Below, one piece after another: positions 1 through 8,502 of a stretch of 64,000 nt of DNA. The notes below the pieces were generated by a model. It saw nothing but the letters and a program-made list of their open reading frames with translations, did not search any database and was not told the origin of the DNA. Every line of letters begins with the position of its first letter. Within the stretch, counting starts at the first letter, position 1. Source of the stretch: Hymenobacter jejuensis (GTDB lineage: Bacteria > Bacteroidota > Bacteroidia > Cytophagales > Hymenobacteraceae). The DNA is taken from NCBI RefSeq assembly GCF_006337165.1, contig NZ_CP040896.1:4898001-4962000 (forward strand). The letters run 5' to 3'. The position numbers and the translations under genes are program-made.

Positions 1-187
1 AGACGACGATATAGTTGGCACCATTCAGCGCGTGGCGCAGGAGAAAAACGCCACGCTGTTGGTGTGCGGCGCAACTGCCGAGAAAACCCTCTGGGAGAAA
101 GTCACCCGTCGCTACATCACCCAGCGCCTAGTTCGCGCGCTGGCCCGCTCTTCTCCCGACCTCGACATCTTCTTGGTCATGTATTGA
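1..187 (+). CDS. kdpD: KdpD-type sensor protein, C-terminal end (partial)
   Basis: Only the last 61 codons are inside the window (reading frame starts at base 2; stop TGA at 185-187). The visible residues fit the end of the universal-stress-like domain of KdpD: an alpha/beta segment with LLVCGATAEKTLWEK, then an arginine-rich stretch and the terminal strand DLDIFLVMY. In this phylum the KdpD/Usp half is usually a separate protein of about 370 residues without kinase domains, and the kinase is the next gene, as seems to be the case here. It would sense potassium limitation or turgor for the Kdp potassium pump; the pump genes would lie upstream, outside the window. The family call rests on a short fragment plus the neighbour. 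Confidence 0.6.
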   Translation, partial: DDDIVGTIQRVAQEKNATLLVCGATAEKTLWEKVTRRYITQRLVRALARSSPDLDIFLVMY

Positions 188-254
188 GTTTGCGTCCCTT
201 TATGATACGCTTCTCATGTTTTCATAATCATCTCACAATCAAAGTTTTACAAAT

Positions 255-2021
255 GTGAGCCTTAAAAGCAAGATCACTAATGGCTTTTTGGCGATGCTTC
301 TGCTCTTGGTAGCGCTGGGCGGCTACGCCTTCTACACGGTGCAGCGCCTCGACCGCAGTGCCCGTGCCGTGCTGCAAGCCAACTTTTACACGGTGCAACT
401 GGGGCAGCAGATGCTGCGCGCCCTCGACCAGATGGAGCGCCCGCCGTCAGTGGCAACCGGCCTGCGGGTGTTTCGGCAGAACCTCACCCGCGAGGCCGGC
501 AACATCACCGAGCCCGGCGAAAAGGAGTTGGTTGATAGTCTGGCGCAAAACCTAGCCGATTACCAGCAACTCTACGACGACTCGGCCGCGGCCGCGCAAC
601 GCCTCAGCGAGCTCGCGCAGCTCCGCCGCCAAACCCATCGCATGGTGCAACTCAACATGGATGCCCTGGTCGCCAAACGTGACTTTGCCAACCGCACCGC
701 CGAGCAAACCGGCCGCTATTTGCTAGCGTTTATTGCTTTCAGCATCATCGTGGCTTCTTTTCTGGTTTTGAGCGTGCCGGAGGCAGTAGTTACGCCGCTG
801 CGCAAGTTATTCGTGAGCATAGAACACGCTACCAATCAAGATTTTACCGCCACTATCCCCGTAGAAAGTCGTGATGAATTTGGCCGCGTGGCGCGGGCGT
901 TTAATCGAATGCTGGTGCAACTCAACGATTATCGCAGCTCTACCTTAGCCCAGCTCGTGACAGAGCGTAACCGCGCCTCCAGCATTGTCAACACCCTCGA
1001 CGAAGGCCTGCTGTTGCTCGACCAGAACCGGGACGTGCTGCTGGCAAATCCTGTTGTTTGTCAGCTCCTTAACCTTCCCGCCGAGCAATTGGTCGGGCGG
1101 CCCGCCGCGGAAGTAGCGCAGAAAAACGACCTGCTGCGGGAGCTGCTCAAGCCCTTGGATGCCCCCCGCCGCGATGCTGTGGTAGCCGACGCTCCCTTGC
1201 TGACCATTGCCCAAAACGGCGAAGAAGCCTACTATCGCCTAGCCGTGCAGGATTTGATTTCCTTCAACGACGCCCTCGACCAGATGGAGTTTGTGGGCCA
1301 GATTATTACGCTGCGCAACGTCTCGGATTTCAAGCGCCTCGACCTGATGAAGTCAAACTTCTTGGCTACCGTTTCGCACGAATTGAAGACACCACTTTCC
1401 AGCATGAACATCAACTTGAAGCTGTTGCAGGATGACCGCCTGCCCGCTGGGGAGCGTCAGCGCATTACGGCCAGCATCCGGCAAGAAACCCAACGCTTGC
1501 AGCGCATGGTGGGCGAGTTGCTCGATGTGTCGCGCCTCGACTCGGGCGCAGGTATTCAGCTTGATCTGCGCCCAACCCAAATGCGCGATGTAGTGCAGTA
1601 CGCGACCGATACGGTGCAGGCTCAACTCGCTGACAAACACATCCGGCTTGATTTGCAGCTGCCGCCCAACCTGCCCGCTGCCCGCGCCGACGTAGAAAAG
1701 ACCACCTGGGTGCTGATCAATCTGTTGGCCAATGCCATTCGGTATTCGCCCGTAGACGAAACCCTTACCGTGAGTGCCGAAGTCGTGGGCAAGTGGCTGC
1801 AAGTCAGCGTAAAAGACAACGGCCCCGGCATTGCCGCCGAACACCACGAACGCATTTTTCAGCGCTTCGCCCAGATTCCCGACAAAGCCGGCTACCGCGG
1901 TGGCTCCGGCTTAGGGCTGAGCATTGCCCGCGAATTTATCACCACGCAAGGCGGCCGGCTGTGGGTGGAAAGCGAACTGGGGTCTGGTAGCACGTTTCGC
2001 TTTACGCTACCGGTCAGCTGA
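255..2021 (+). CDS. HAMP/PAS sensor histidine kinase, probable Kdp partner
   Basis: Membrane histidine kinase of 588 residues. Visible order: first transmembrane helix about residues 10-29, a periplasmic helical region about 30-152, second transmembrane helix about 155-175, HAMP about 176-228, PAS about 240-355, then the H box with phospho-acceptor His375 (ATVSHELKTPLSS) and an ATPase domain with N box (LLANAIRYS), G1 (DNGPGI) and G2 (GSGLGLSIA). The start is GTG at 255: the overlapping ATG at 253 is followed at once by TGA. Only 67 bases separate it from the kdpD fragment, so it probably forms the kinase half of a split KdpD system. No response regulator follows on this strand. Kinase role is certain; the Kdp link is inferred from position. 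Confidence 0.88.
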   Translation: MSLKSKITNGFLAMLLLLVALGGYAFYTVQRLDRSARAVLQANFYTVQLGQQMLRALDQMERPPSVATGLRVFRQNLTREAGNITEPGEKELVDSLAQNLADYQQLYDDSAAAAQRLSELAQLRRQTHRMVQLNMDALVAKRDFANRTAEQTGRYLLAFIAFSIIVASFLVLSVPEAVVTPLRKLFVSIEHATNQDFTATIPVESRDEFGRVARAFNRMLVQLNDYRSSTLAQLVTERNRASSIVNTLDEGLLLLDQNRDVLLANPVVCQLLNLPAEQLVGRPAAEVAQKNDLLRELLKPLDAPRRDAVVADAPLLTIAQNGEEAYYRLAVQDLISFNDALDQMEFVGQIITLRNVSDFKRLDLMKSNFLATVSHELKTPLSSMNINLKLLQDDRLPAGERQRITASIRQETQRLQRMVGELLDVSRLDSGAGIQLDLRPTQMRDVVQYATDTVQAQLADKHIRLDLQLPPNLPAARADVEKTTWVLINLLANAIRYSPVDETLTVSAEVVGKWLQVSVKDNGPGIAAEHHERIFQRFAQIPDKAGYRGGSGLGLSIAREFITTQGGRLWVESELGSGSTFRFTLPVS

Positions 2022-2112
2022 TTTGATAAGGCACGTTTCCCAGGCGTAGGCTGCCGATCGTGGCTAGTTCGCACCTAGCGACAGCTCACGTAAGCACTTG
2101 CAAAATAAGACA

Positions 2113-2448
2113 TTACGGCAATAACGGGCGCCGCTGCCTCCTGCTATCAGGCACCAGTTGAGGCTGGGGCAAACGCTTGATGCGCAGGCTATAATGCCGA
2201 CTGGAATCGGCTTTGCTCACGGGCATGTTGTCGGGAGAAGCTTCTGCTTTCAGCACGCGCAAGGAATACGGCTGAGCCCTATACGATTGGTAGTCAGAAG
2301 GTTGCTGCAGCATATTTTTTAGGTGCGACGGCAGCGGAATCTTCGGGTTCAGGCGGAGCGTGTCGGGAAAATCACGCGATTGGGCCTTGGCCGCGCCGGC
2401 TGAACAAACCGCTAGCACCAAGGCGAAAAAAATGCCGAAGGGTTTCAT
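2113..2448 (-). CDS. small exported hypothetical protein
   Basis: Predicted protein of 111 residues that I do not recognise. Residues 1-22 form a clear signal peptide (Lys-3, hydrophobic core FFALVLAVCSAGA, cleavage after AKA). The mature part is proline, serine and basic-residue rich with no Cys, and ends in an arginine cluster (DSRRQRRPLLP). It stands alone between a plus-strand kinase and a minus-strand hydrolase. The signal peptide is the main reason to accept it as a gene; no function can be given. Confidence 0.55.
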   Translation of the reverse strand: MKPFGIFFALVLAVCSAGAAKAQSRDFPDTLRLNPKIPLPSHLKNMLQQPSDYQSYRAQPYSLRVLKAEASPDNMPVSKADSSRHYSLRIKRLPQPQLVPDSRRQRRPLLP

Positions 2449-2531
2449 AACTGATCAGGTTGGCTTGGTTAAAACAACCCATCTAAGGATACGCAACAAG
2501 TCTAAATCGTTGCATAGTAGCCTTTTATCTT

Positions 2532-3533
2532 TTACTGCAAAAAGTCCAACAGCGCCTTGTAAAACTGTTCCGGCGCTTCCAGATGCGGAATGTGGCCGAT
2601 TTTGTCCAGCGGCACCAGTTTTGCCCCTTTGATCTGGGCAGCGGTGCGCTTGCCTAGTTCAGGATACTGACCCATGGCAGCTTGCACTTTGGGGTCTTTG
2701 ATGAGGGCTTTGCCCACCACGGTGCGGTCGGCCTGCCCGATGATGAGCAACGTGGGCACCTGCAAGCGGCCGAACTCGTAGCACACCGGCTGCTGGTAAA
2801 TCATGTCAAACGTCAGGGCGTTGGCGCGGGCCACTTTCGGAAAGTCGGGGTGGCGCGTCTGGGCGGCTAGGGGGCGCACCCATTCGTCGTGGGCGGCAGG
2901 ATAGCCGTTGGGATAATAGCTGGCGTGGTACTTTCGGATACTTTCCTCCGTGCTCTTCCGTTCCGAGGTTTCGGCCTGATCAACGCTCTGAAACGGCACG
3001 CCGACGCGGTAATCCTCCAGGCCGATGGGGTTTTCCAGCACGAGCTTTTCGACGGTCTCGGGATACAGGAGGGCAAAGCGGGTGGCCACCATGCCGCCCA
3101 TGCTGTGCCCGACCACCACAACGCGCTTAATCTCCAGTGTATCAAGCAGATGCCGGGTATTGCGCGCCAGCTGGTGAAAGGAATAGTGAATGTCGGGTTT
3201 ATCGGATTTACCAAAACCCACCTGGTCGGGCACGACTACGCGGAAACCCTTGCTGGTCAATTGCTTAATAGTTTCGCGCCAGTAAGCGCCATAGAAATTC
3301 TTGCCGTGCAGCAGCAGCACCGTGCGGCCGTTGGCATTGCCCGAGGCTGGCACATCCATATACGCCATCCGGATGGCTTGGCCTTCGAGCTTGAGGGGCA
3401 GAAAGCTAACCGGAAAAGGGTATTCGTAGCGGTCGAGGGTGGCGTTGAGCGACGCGGGGGTTTGGGCCGTTTGTGAAAATCCGACGGCGGCCGAAAGCCA
3501 CAACGCCAGTACGAATAGCGAGAAACGAATCAT
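2532..3533 (-). CDS. exported alpha/beta hydrolase
   Basis: Serine hydrolase of 333 residues with the alpha/beta-hydrolase fold. A signal peptide covers residues 1-20 (FVLALWLSAAVGFS). The oxyanion strand is LLLHGKNF, the nucleophile elbow is GHSMGG with Ser144, the acid is probably Asp in GQADRTV, and the His is in GHIPHLEAP near the C-terminus. The reading frame is open for 25 codons further upstream, but the ATG at 3533 starts the signal peptide directly and is preferred. The substrate is unknown; relatives act as esterases, lipases or haloalkane/epoxide hydrolases. Acts in the periplasm or outside. Confidence 0.85.
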   Translation of the reverse strand: MIRFSLFVLALWLSAAVGFSQTAQTPASLNATLDRYEYPFPVSFLPLKLEGQAIRMAYMDVPASGNANGRTVLLLHGKNFYGAYWRETIKQLTSKGFRVVVPDQVGFGKSDKPDIHYSFHQLARNTRHLLDTLEIKRVVVVGHSMGGMVATRFALLYPETVEKLVLENPIGLEDYRVGVPFQSVDQAETSERKSTEESIRKYHASYYPNGYPAAHDEWVRPLAAQTRHPDFPKVARANALTFDMIYQQPVCYEFGRLQVPTLLIIGQADRTVVGKALIKDPKVQAAMGQYPELGKRTAAQIKGAKLVPLDKIGHIPHLEAPEQFYKALLDFLQ

Positions 3534-3638
3534 TGCAAACAACTGAGTACCTACCTCAGTACGCACGTTTCGCGGTTTCGGCTGCACTGGCCGGGCGCCG
3601 CCGCCCAAGCCTAAAGCATCGGCTGCAAGCTGGCGAGC

Positions 3639-4232
3639 TTACTTTTCTTCTTCGTTGCGCTGCCGAATCAGCAGCTCGATGGTGCGGGTGTCTTCGTCGC
3701 TCCAAACGAGGCTGCTGATGCCGTCCGTATCGAGCACCGTGTGACCGTCGGGCTCGCCGTATTGGGTGTACACCTCCATCATCAGCTCGTCTTCGGTGAG
3801 CCGTACTACGTACCCGTAGAGCGAGTGGTCGGAGTGCGTTTCGAGCAGCACCAACTGATGCGACTCGTGGGCACGCTGTAGCAACGCCTGAACAGTAAGG
3901 TATTGGTCATCAAGCCCATCCGGAGCCCCGACCCGGGCGTACACAACTTCCGGGTTGTGTTCCTTAAACTCGATCAGCCGCACGTAGCGGTCGTCGAAAT
4001 GCACCTGCGAAACCGAGTTCAGACTGATTGTGCGTACCCCCGTGAGCAGGCCCTGCCGCGTAATGGTGCGCATCACAACCAGCTCCGGGTTGAAACTTAC
4101 CACGTAGCCCAAAAACATAATGCCACCCGACTGCATGGCCACCACGCGTCGGCTGCGCTGGGCTCGCTGCAACATGTCAATCAATAAGGCTCCCATAACC
4201 AGGCAGAATACCAGTTTTTGATAAAGAGGCAA
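3639..4232 (-). CDS. hypothetical protein with N-terminal membrane anchor
   Basis: Protein of 197 residues of unknown function. Residues 6-22 (KLVFCLVMGALLIDML) form one likely membrane helix followed by a basic patch (QRSRR), which places the rest in the cytoplasm. The soluble part is rich in beta strands and acidic residues, with similar segments that may be a small duplicated barrel (VVSFNPELVVMR and VVRLTEDELMMEVY). It starts 22 bases after the bcp stop codon and is very likely cotranscribed with it, but nothing in the sequence ties it to peroxide defence. Confidence 0.7.
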   Translation of the reverse strand: MPLYQKLVFCLVMGALLIDMLQRAQRSRRVVAMQSGGIMFLGYVVSFNPELVVMRTITRQGLLTGVRTISLNSVSQVHFDDRYVRLIEFKEHNPEVVYARVGAPDGLDDQYLTVQALLQRAHESHQLVLLETHSDHSLYGYVVRLTEDELMMEVYTQYGEPDGHTVLDTDGISSLVWSDEDTRTIELLIRQRNEEEK

Positions 4233-4254
4233 ATATAGCCTCCGCGCTGCCTAG

Positions 4255-4725
4255 CTAGATTCGCTCGGCCGTGCTTAGCTCGGCCAGGATTTCCTTGGTG
4301 TTCTGCACGTGGTCGGTAGCGCGGCTCATCGAGTTGAAGATGTAGCGGATAACGCCGTGTTTATCAATGACAAACGTAACCCGACCCGGCAGAATGCCCA
4401 GCAATACGCGCGGTACTTCGTAGAGCTTGCGCACTTTGCCACCTTCGTCGGCAAGCAACGGAAACGGCAGGCGGTGCTTCTGGGTAAATTTCTGATGCGA
4501 AGCCTCGCTATCGGAGCTCACGCCCACTACTTCGGCCCCCAGTTCCTGAAAATCTTCGTACTGATCGCGAAACGAACAGGCTTCGGCGGTGCAACCGGGC
4601 GTGTCGTCTTTGGGGTAAAAATAAAGCACGATGTTGCGCTTCCCACGCTGCTCAGAAAGGCGAAAAGAATCACCGGAAGTGGTTTTGAGGGTGAAATCGG
4701 GGGCTTTGTCGCCTACTTGAAGCAT
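4255..4725 (-). CDS. bcp: thiol peroxidase of the BCP/peroxiredoxin Q family
   Basis: Cytoplasmic peroxiredoxin of 156 residues, the usual length for the family. It reduces hydrogen peroxide and organic peroxides with electrons from thioredoxin. The peroxidatic Cys45 lies in DTPGCTAEAC and Cys50, five residues on, is the resolving cysteine of the atypical two-Cys class. The N-terminus GDKAPDFTL and the later motif GVSSDSEASHQKF are typical. Transcribed away from the glycosyltransferase at 4927 from a promoter just upstream (-7 box at 4745-4752). Confidence 0.95.
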   Translation of the reverse strand: MLQVGDKAPDFTLKTTSGDSFRLSEQRGKRNIVLYFYPKDDTPGCTAEACSFRDQYEDFQELGAEVVGVSSDSEASHQKFTQKHRLPFPLLADEGGKVRKLYEVPRVLLGILPGRVTFVIDKHGVIRYIFNSMSRATDHVQNTKEILAELSTAERI

Positions 4726-4744
4726 ATCGGGGAGTTTAAAAGAA

Positions 4745-4752
4745 CAAACATA
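4745..4752 (-). promoter_or_regulatory. Bacteroidota -7 promoter box for bcp
   Basis: Read on the minus strand it is TATGTTTG, a perfect match to the TAnnTTTG consensus of the phylum's housekeeping sigma factor. It would give a very short leader (about 13 bases) before the bcp ATG at 4725. Confidence 0.5.
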
Positions 4753-4926
4753 ATAGTTCAGGTGCCGGCCCTGAGCCGCAAAAGAACTGTAATAAGCGCC
4801 CGAAGCCCAAATAGTTTTGTCGAGCTATGGTGGCCCGTCACAAATCCCGTCGCGAACCACTATAGCTTACGGGCAGTTTACTTCCGTTTGAATTGACATC
4901 TTTGTGTTTCTCACGCACTTGCCTAC

Positions 4927-5637
4927 ATGTCCTTTTCGCCCACCGCGCCGCGCATCGATGTCATCATTCCTGCCTTCAACGAAGAACTGTCTATCGGCCG
5001 AGTGCTGGCGGAAATTCCGGCCTTTCTGGTGCGCGAAGTCATTGTAGTAGACAATAATTCCTCTGACCAAACCGGCGCGGTAGCACGGGCCGCCGGCGCT
5101 ACTGTATTGCGCGAAGCGCGGCCTGGCTACGGCTACGCCTGCCTGCGTGGCATGGCCCATTGCTTTGCCCGCCCCGAAGCGGAGCAGCCTACCATCGTCG
5201 TTTTTCTCGACGGCGATTATTCCGATTATCCCGAAGAAATGCCTGCGCTCGTCGACCCTATCCTGCGGGGCGAAGCCGACATGGTTATCGGCTCGCGGGC
5301 GCTGGGCCAACGGGAAAGCGGCTCGATGATGCCCCAACAGATTTTCGGTAATTGGCTTGCTACTACTCTCTTACAAGTGCTGTACCGCGCGCGCTTCACC
5401 GATCTTGGTCCCTTCCGCGCCATCAGGGCTGAGGCGCTCAAGCAGCTGAACATGCAAGACAAAACCTACGGCTGGACCGTAGAGATGCAGCTCAAAGCCG
5501 CCAAACAGAAGCTGCGCAGCCAGGAAGTGCCCGTGCGCTACCGCCGCCGCATTGGCGTGTCGAAGGTATCGGGCACGGTGAAAGGGACTTTGGGCGCAGG
5601 TTATAAGATCCTCTGGACAATAGCTAAATACTTGTAA
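4927..5637 (+). CDS. family 2 glycosyltransferase, dolichyl-phosphate-mannose-synthase-like
   Basis: GT2 enzyme of 236 residues with a GT-A fold. N-terminal nucleotide-binding segment DVIIPAFNEELSIG, VVDNNSSDQTG, and the metal-binding acidic motif in FLDGDYSDYPEE. The region GSRALGQRESGSM and later ARFTDLGPFRAIR are typical of the polyprenyl-phosphate glycosyltransferase branch. No clear membrane helix is present, so it is soluble or peripheral. It probably transfers a sugar from a nucleotide donor to a lipid carrier or another acceptor, and is followed by two more transferases on the same strand. The gene end overlaps the recurring 3'-end palindrome (5627-5648). Acceptor unknown. Confidence 0.85.
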   Translation: MSFSPTAPRIDVIIPAFNEELSIGRVLAEIPAFLVREVIVVDNNSSDQTGAVARAAGATVLREARPGYGYACLRGMAHCFARPEAEQPTIVVFLDGDYSDYPEEMPALVDPILRGEADMVIGSRALGQRESGSMMPQQIFGNWLATTLLQVLYRARFTDLGPFRAIRAEALKQLNMQDKTYGWTVEMQLKAAKQKLRSQEVPVRYRRRIGVSKVSGTVKGTLGAGYKILWTIAKYL

Positions 5638-5648
5638 GTCAATATATT
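5627..5648 (+). repeat. recurring 3'-end element, degenerate copy
   Basis: The last codons of the GT2 gene and the bases after the stop read AAATACTTG, TAA, GTCAATATATT. This aligns with the copy at 21641 (AAATACTTG, ATAA, TCAATATATT), in the same orientation relative to the gene. Confidence 0.45.
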
Positions 5649-5701
5649 ACTTATAAGATTCACTTTGTAAATCACACTTTTGCAATGCCCTCATTTCACG
5701 C

Positions 5702-7174
5702 ATGCTAGGTCTGGAAATTGCGCTTCTGGTCCTGTACGGGCTGTGTCTGACGTTTATTCTGGGCTTTAGCCTTACCCAGCTCCAGCTTACGCGGCTAGCG
5801 CAGCGTGCGTACCGGCAGCCCCTAGCGCCGGAGCCCCTGCCTCCCACCGAGTGGCCCCGCGTGACCGTGCAATTGCCGATATACAACGAAGTTTATGTCG
5901 TGGAGCGCGTCATCGACGCGGCCGCCGCCCTGGATTACCCTGCCGATAAGCTTCACATTCAGGTACTTGACGACTCAACCGACGAAACCCTGGCGCTGGC
6001 AGCGGCGCGGGTGGCGTACCACCGGGCGCAGGGCCTACGCATCGAGCATGTGCAGCGGCCCGACCGGCAGGGCTTTAAAGCCGGCGCCCTCCGGCACGGC
6101 TTGGAACTGACTGATGGTGAGTTCATTACTATTTTCGATGCCGACTTCGTGCCCAACCCCGATTTTCTGCGCCGTAGCATTCCGCATTTCCACAATCCCA
6201 AGGTGGGCGTCGTGCAGACGCGCTGGGGCCACCTGAACGAAGAGTATTCGTTACTCACTGAATTACAAGCTTTTGGTTTGAACGCCCACTTCTACGTCGA
6301 GCAGGTAGGCCGCACGTACGGTGGGCATTTCATCAATTTCAACGGCACGGGCGGCACTTGGCGGCGCACCTGTATCGTCGACGCCGGCGGCTGGCACACC
6401 GACACGCTCACCGAAGACCTCGACCTGAGCTACCGCGCCCAGCTACGGGGCTGGCAGTTCCTGTATCTGCCCCGCGTGGTAGCCCCGGCCGAGTTGCCGG
6501 CCGCCATGGACGCGTTGAAATCGCAGCAGTTCCGCTGGACTAAAGGCGCTGCCGAAACCGCCCGCAAGCACTTGGGGAGAGTGTTAACTTCTTCTGTCAG
6601 GGCTTCCACCAAGGTGCATGCAATGTTTCACTTGCTCAACAGCACCGTATTTATGGCCATTCTGCTGATGGCGCTGCTGAGCGTGCCGCTGGTGTTTGTG
6701 CGGGTACGGATTCCGGAGTTCAGGCCGGTTTTTCAGATGGCCTCGATCTTTCTGCTGGGTTTCCTGCCCCTCACCTATTATTACTTCATGGCTTGGCGAC
6801 TGTCGAATGCAAAAAAGGCTTGGTGGAAGTTCGTGCCGCTTTTTTTGCTTTTTCTGGCTGTTTCGATGGGATTATCGCTGCACAATTCGCGGGCGGTAAT
6901 GTTGGGGCTGCTGGGCCGGCAATCGGCCTTTGTTCGCACGCCCAAGCTGGGGCTGGTGCGCCGGCAGGGCACCTGGCAAGGGCGCCGCTACCGCACCGGT
7001 GCGCTGGATTGGCTCACGGCCCTGGAAGGTCTGCTGACGCTGTACTTCCTGTTCGGGTTGGGCGCGGGCCTATATTTCCGTGACCTAGGCCTGCTGCCCT
7101 TCCACCTGCTTCTGACCATCGGGTTTGGACTGGTGTTCTATTATTCCCTACGCCACAACCGCCAGCCCGCATGA
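5702..7174 (+). CDS. membrane family 2 glycosyltransferase (cellulose-synthase/ceramide-glucosyltransferase-like)
   Basis: Processive-type GT2 enzyme of 490 residues. One N-terminal membrane helix (residues about 3-25), a cytoplasmic GT-A domain with VTVQLPIYNEVYVVERV, VLDDSTDE, the DxD motif in IFDADFVPNPDF, GTGGTWRR, the catalytic base motif TEDLDLS and the acceptor-site motif QQFRW, then four or more C-terminal membrane helices. These are the D, D, D, QxxRW hallmarks of the cellulose synthase superfamily, but without a PilZ domain, so the product is more likely a glycolipid or short glycan than cellulose. It overlaps the next gene by four bases (ATGA), so the two are translationally coupled. 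Confidence 0.88.
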   Translation: MLGLEIALLVLYGLCLTFILGFSLTQLQLTRLAQRAYRQPLAPEPLPPTEWPRVTVQLPIYNEVYVVERVIDAAAALDYPADKLHIQVLDDSTDETLALAAARVAYHRAQGLRIEHVQRPDRQGFKAGALRHGLELTDGEFITIFDADFVPNPDFLRRSIPHFHNPKVGVVQTRWGHLNEEYSLLTELQAFGLNAHFYVEQVGRTYGGHFINFNGTGGTWRRTCIVDAGGWHTDTLTEDLDLSYRAQLRGWQFLYLPRVVAPAELPAAMDALKSQQFRWTKGAAETARKHLGRVLTSSVRASTKVHAMFHLLNSTVFMAILLMALLSVPLVFVRVRIPEFRPVFQMASIFLLGFLPLTYYYFMAWRLSNAKKAWWKFVPLFLLFLAVSMGLSLHNSRAVMLGLLGRQSAFVRTPKLGLVRRQGTWQGRRYRTGALDWLTALEGLLTLYFLFGLGAGLYFRDLGLLPFHLLLTIGFGLVFYYSLRHNRQPA

Positions 7175-8502
7175 AGCCGCGCCCGCAACGCATCGCCGGG
7201 GGCTTGGCCGTGGTGCTGAGTGTGTTGGCCTATGCCGCACTGGCCTATGCTACGCCGCGTGCCCACTTTTTGCAAGTACTTGGCTTATTGATAGTTGCAT
7301 TTGGATGCTACGCCGCCTTGCTGGCTTGCCAACTGCCGTTGCGCACGGGGTTGCTGGTAGCGTTGGCCTTCCGGCTGCTCTGGCTGCCGGCCCTGCCCAC
7401 CCTTTCCGACGATTATTACCGCTTTCGCTGGGATGGCCTGTTAGTAGCATCGGGCCAAAACCCTTTCCGATACCGCCCCGACGAGCTGGTGCCCGCTACG
7501 AACAGCGCACAAAGCACTGAAAATCAACAACTATCTGCTATTTATCCGCGCCTAAACTCGCCGCATTACTATTCGGTGTATCCGCCGGTATGTCAAATGG
7601 TGTTTGGGGGCGCTGCCGTTATTTTTCCAGGCAGCGAGCGCGGGGCAGTGCTGCTCATGCGTTTGGTGTTGCTGGCAGCGGAGGCTTGCACGGCGTGGCT
7701 GTTGCTGCGGCTGCTGGCCCACTACGGATTTCCGACCCAAAGAGCGCTGTGGTATCTACTTAATCCTTTGGTAGTTATAGAGCTTGTAGGCAATCTGCAT
7801 TTTGAAGCCTTGGTCATCTGCTTTTTCCTGCTGTCGGTGTGGCTGCTCGTGCGGGGCCGATGGCAATGGTCGGCGGCGGTGCTGGGTTTGGCGGCCGCTA
7901 CGAAACTATTGCCGCTGTTGCTGCTGCCGCTGCTGGGACGTCGGCTCGGGTGGCGTCGGTTTTGGAGGTATGTACTCCTGACGGGGGCTACCTTGCTGGG
8001 ACTGTTTGCACCGTTTTTTTCCTCAGATCTGCTTGAGCACTTGGCGCGTAGCCTGGGCCTGTATTTCCACAATTTCGAATTCAACGCCAGCCTGTATTAC
8101 CTGCTGCGGCCCATCGGATATTGGCTTACCGGCTACAACCAGATTGCCTACATCGGGCCGGGGCTGGCGGTGCTCACGGCGGTTGGCGGACTGCTGTATG
8201 CGTGGCGCGAAAAAAATCCTACGCTGTTTTCGCTGCCGAATGCCTGCCTGCTCATCCTGACGCTCTATTATCTTCTGGCAACCATCGTGCATCCTTGGTA
8301 CCTCACGCCGCTGGTGGCGCTGAGCGTGTTTACGCGTTACCGTTACGCGTTGGTGTGGTCGGCGATGGCAATGCTTTCGTACGCCACCTACCAGACCTCC
8401 GCCTATACCGAAAACCTGGGCTTGGTGGCGCTAGAATACGCGGTGGTGCTGAGCGTGTGGGTATACGATGTTCGCCGCCCTCAGCCCTTAACAACCAGCT
8501 AG
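7171..8502 (+). CDS. polytopic mannosyltransferase-like membrane protein (GT87/DUF2029 type)
   Basis: Integral membrane protein of 443 residues with about ten to twelve hydrophobic helices. Between helices 2 and 3 lies the loop LSDDYYRFRWDGLL followed by GQNPFRY, an acidic-residue motif typical of GT-C lipid-linked mannosyltransferases in which Asp side chains act in catalysis. Relatives use a polyprenyl-phosphate sugar made in the cytoplasm and act on the outer face of the inner membrane. Its ATG overlaps the stop of the preceding glycosyltransferase, and with the GT2 gene at 4927 it makes a plausible three-gene set that synthesises a lipid-linked donor and uses it. Acceptor unknown. Confidence 0.78.
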   Translation: MKPRPQRIAGGLAVVLSVLAYAALAYATPRAHFLQVLGLLIVAFGCYAALLACQLPLRTGLLVALAFRLLWLPALPTLSDDYYRFRWDGLLVASGQNPFRYRPDELVPATNSAQSTENQQLSAIYPRLNSPHYYSVYPPVCQMVFGGAAVIFPGSERGAVLLMRLVLLAAEACTAWLLLRLLAHYGFPTQRALWYLLNPLVVIELVGNLHFEALVICFFLLSVWLLVRGRWQWSAAVLGLAAATKLLPLLLLPLLGRRLGWRRFWRYVLLTGATLLGLFAPFFSSDLLEHLARSLGLYFHNFEFNASLYYLLRPIGYWLTGYNQIAYIGPGLAVLTAVGGLLYAWREKNPTLFSLPNACLLILTLYYLLATIVHPWYLTPLVALSVFTRYRYALVWSAMAMLSYATYQTSAYTENLGLVALEYAVVLSVWVYDVRRPQPLTTS

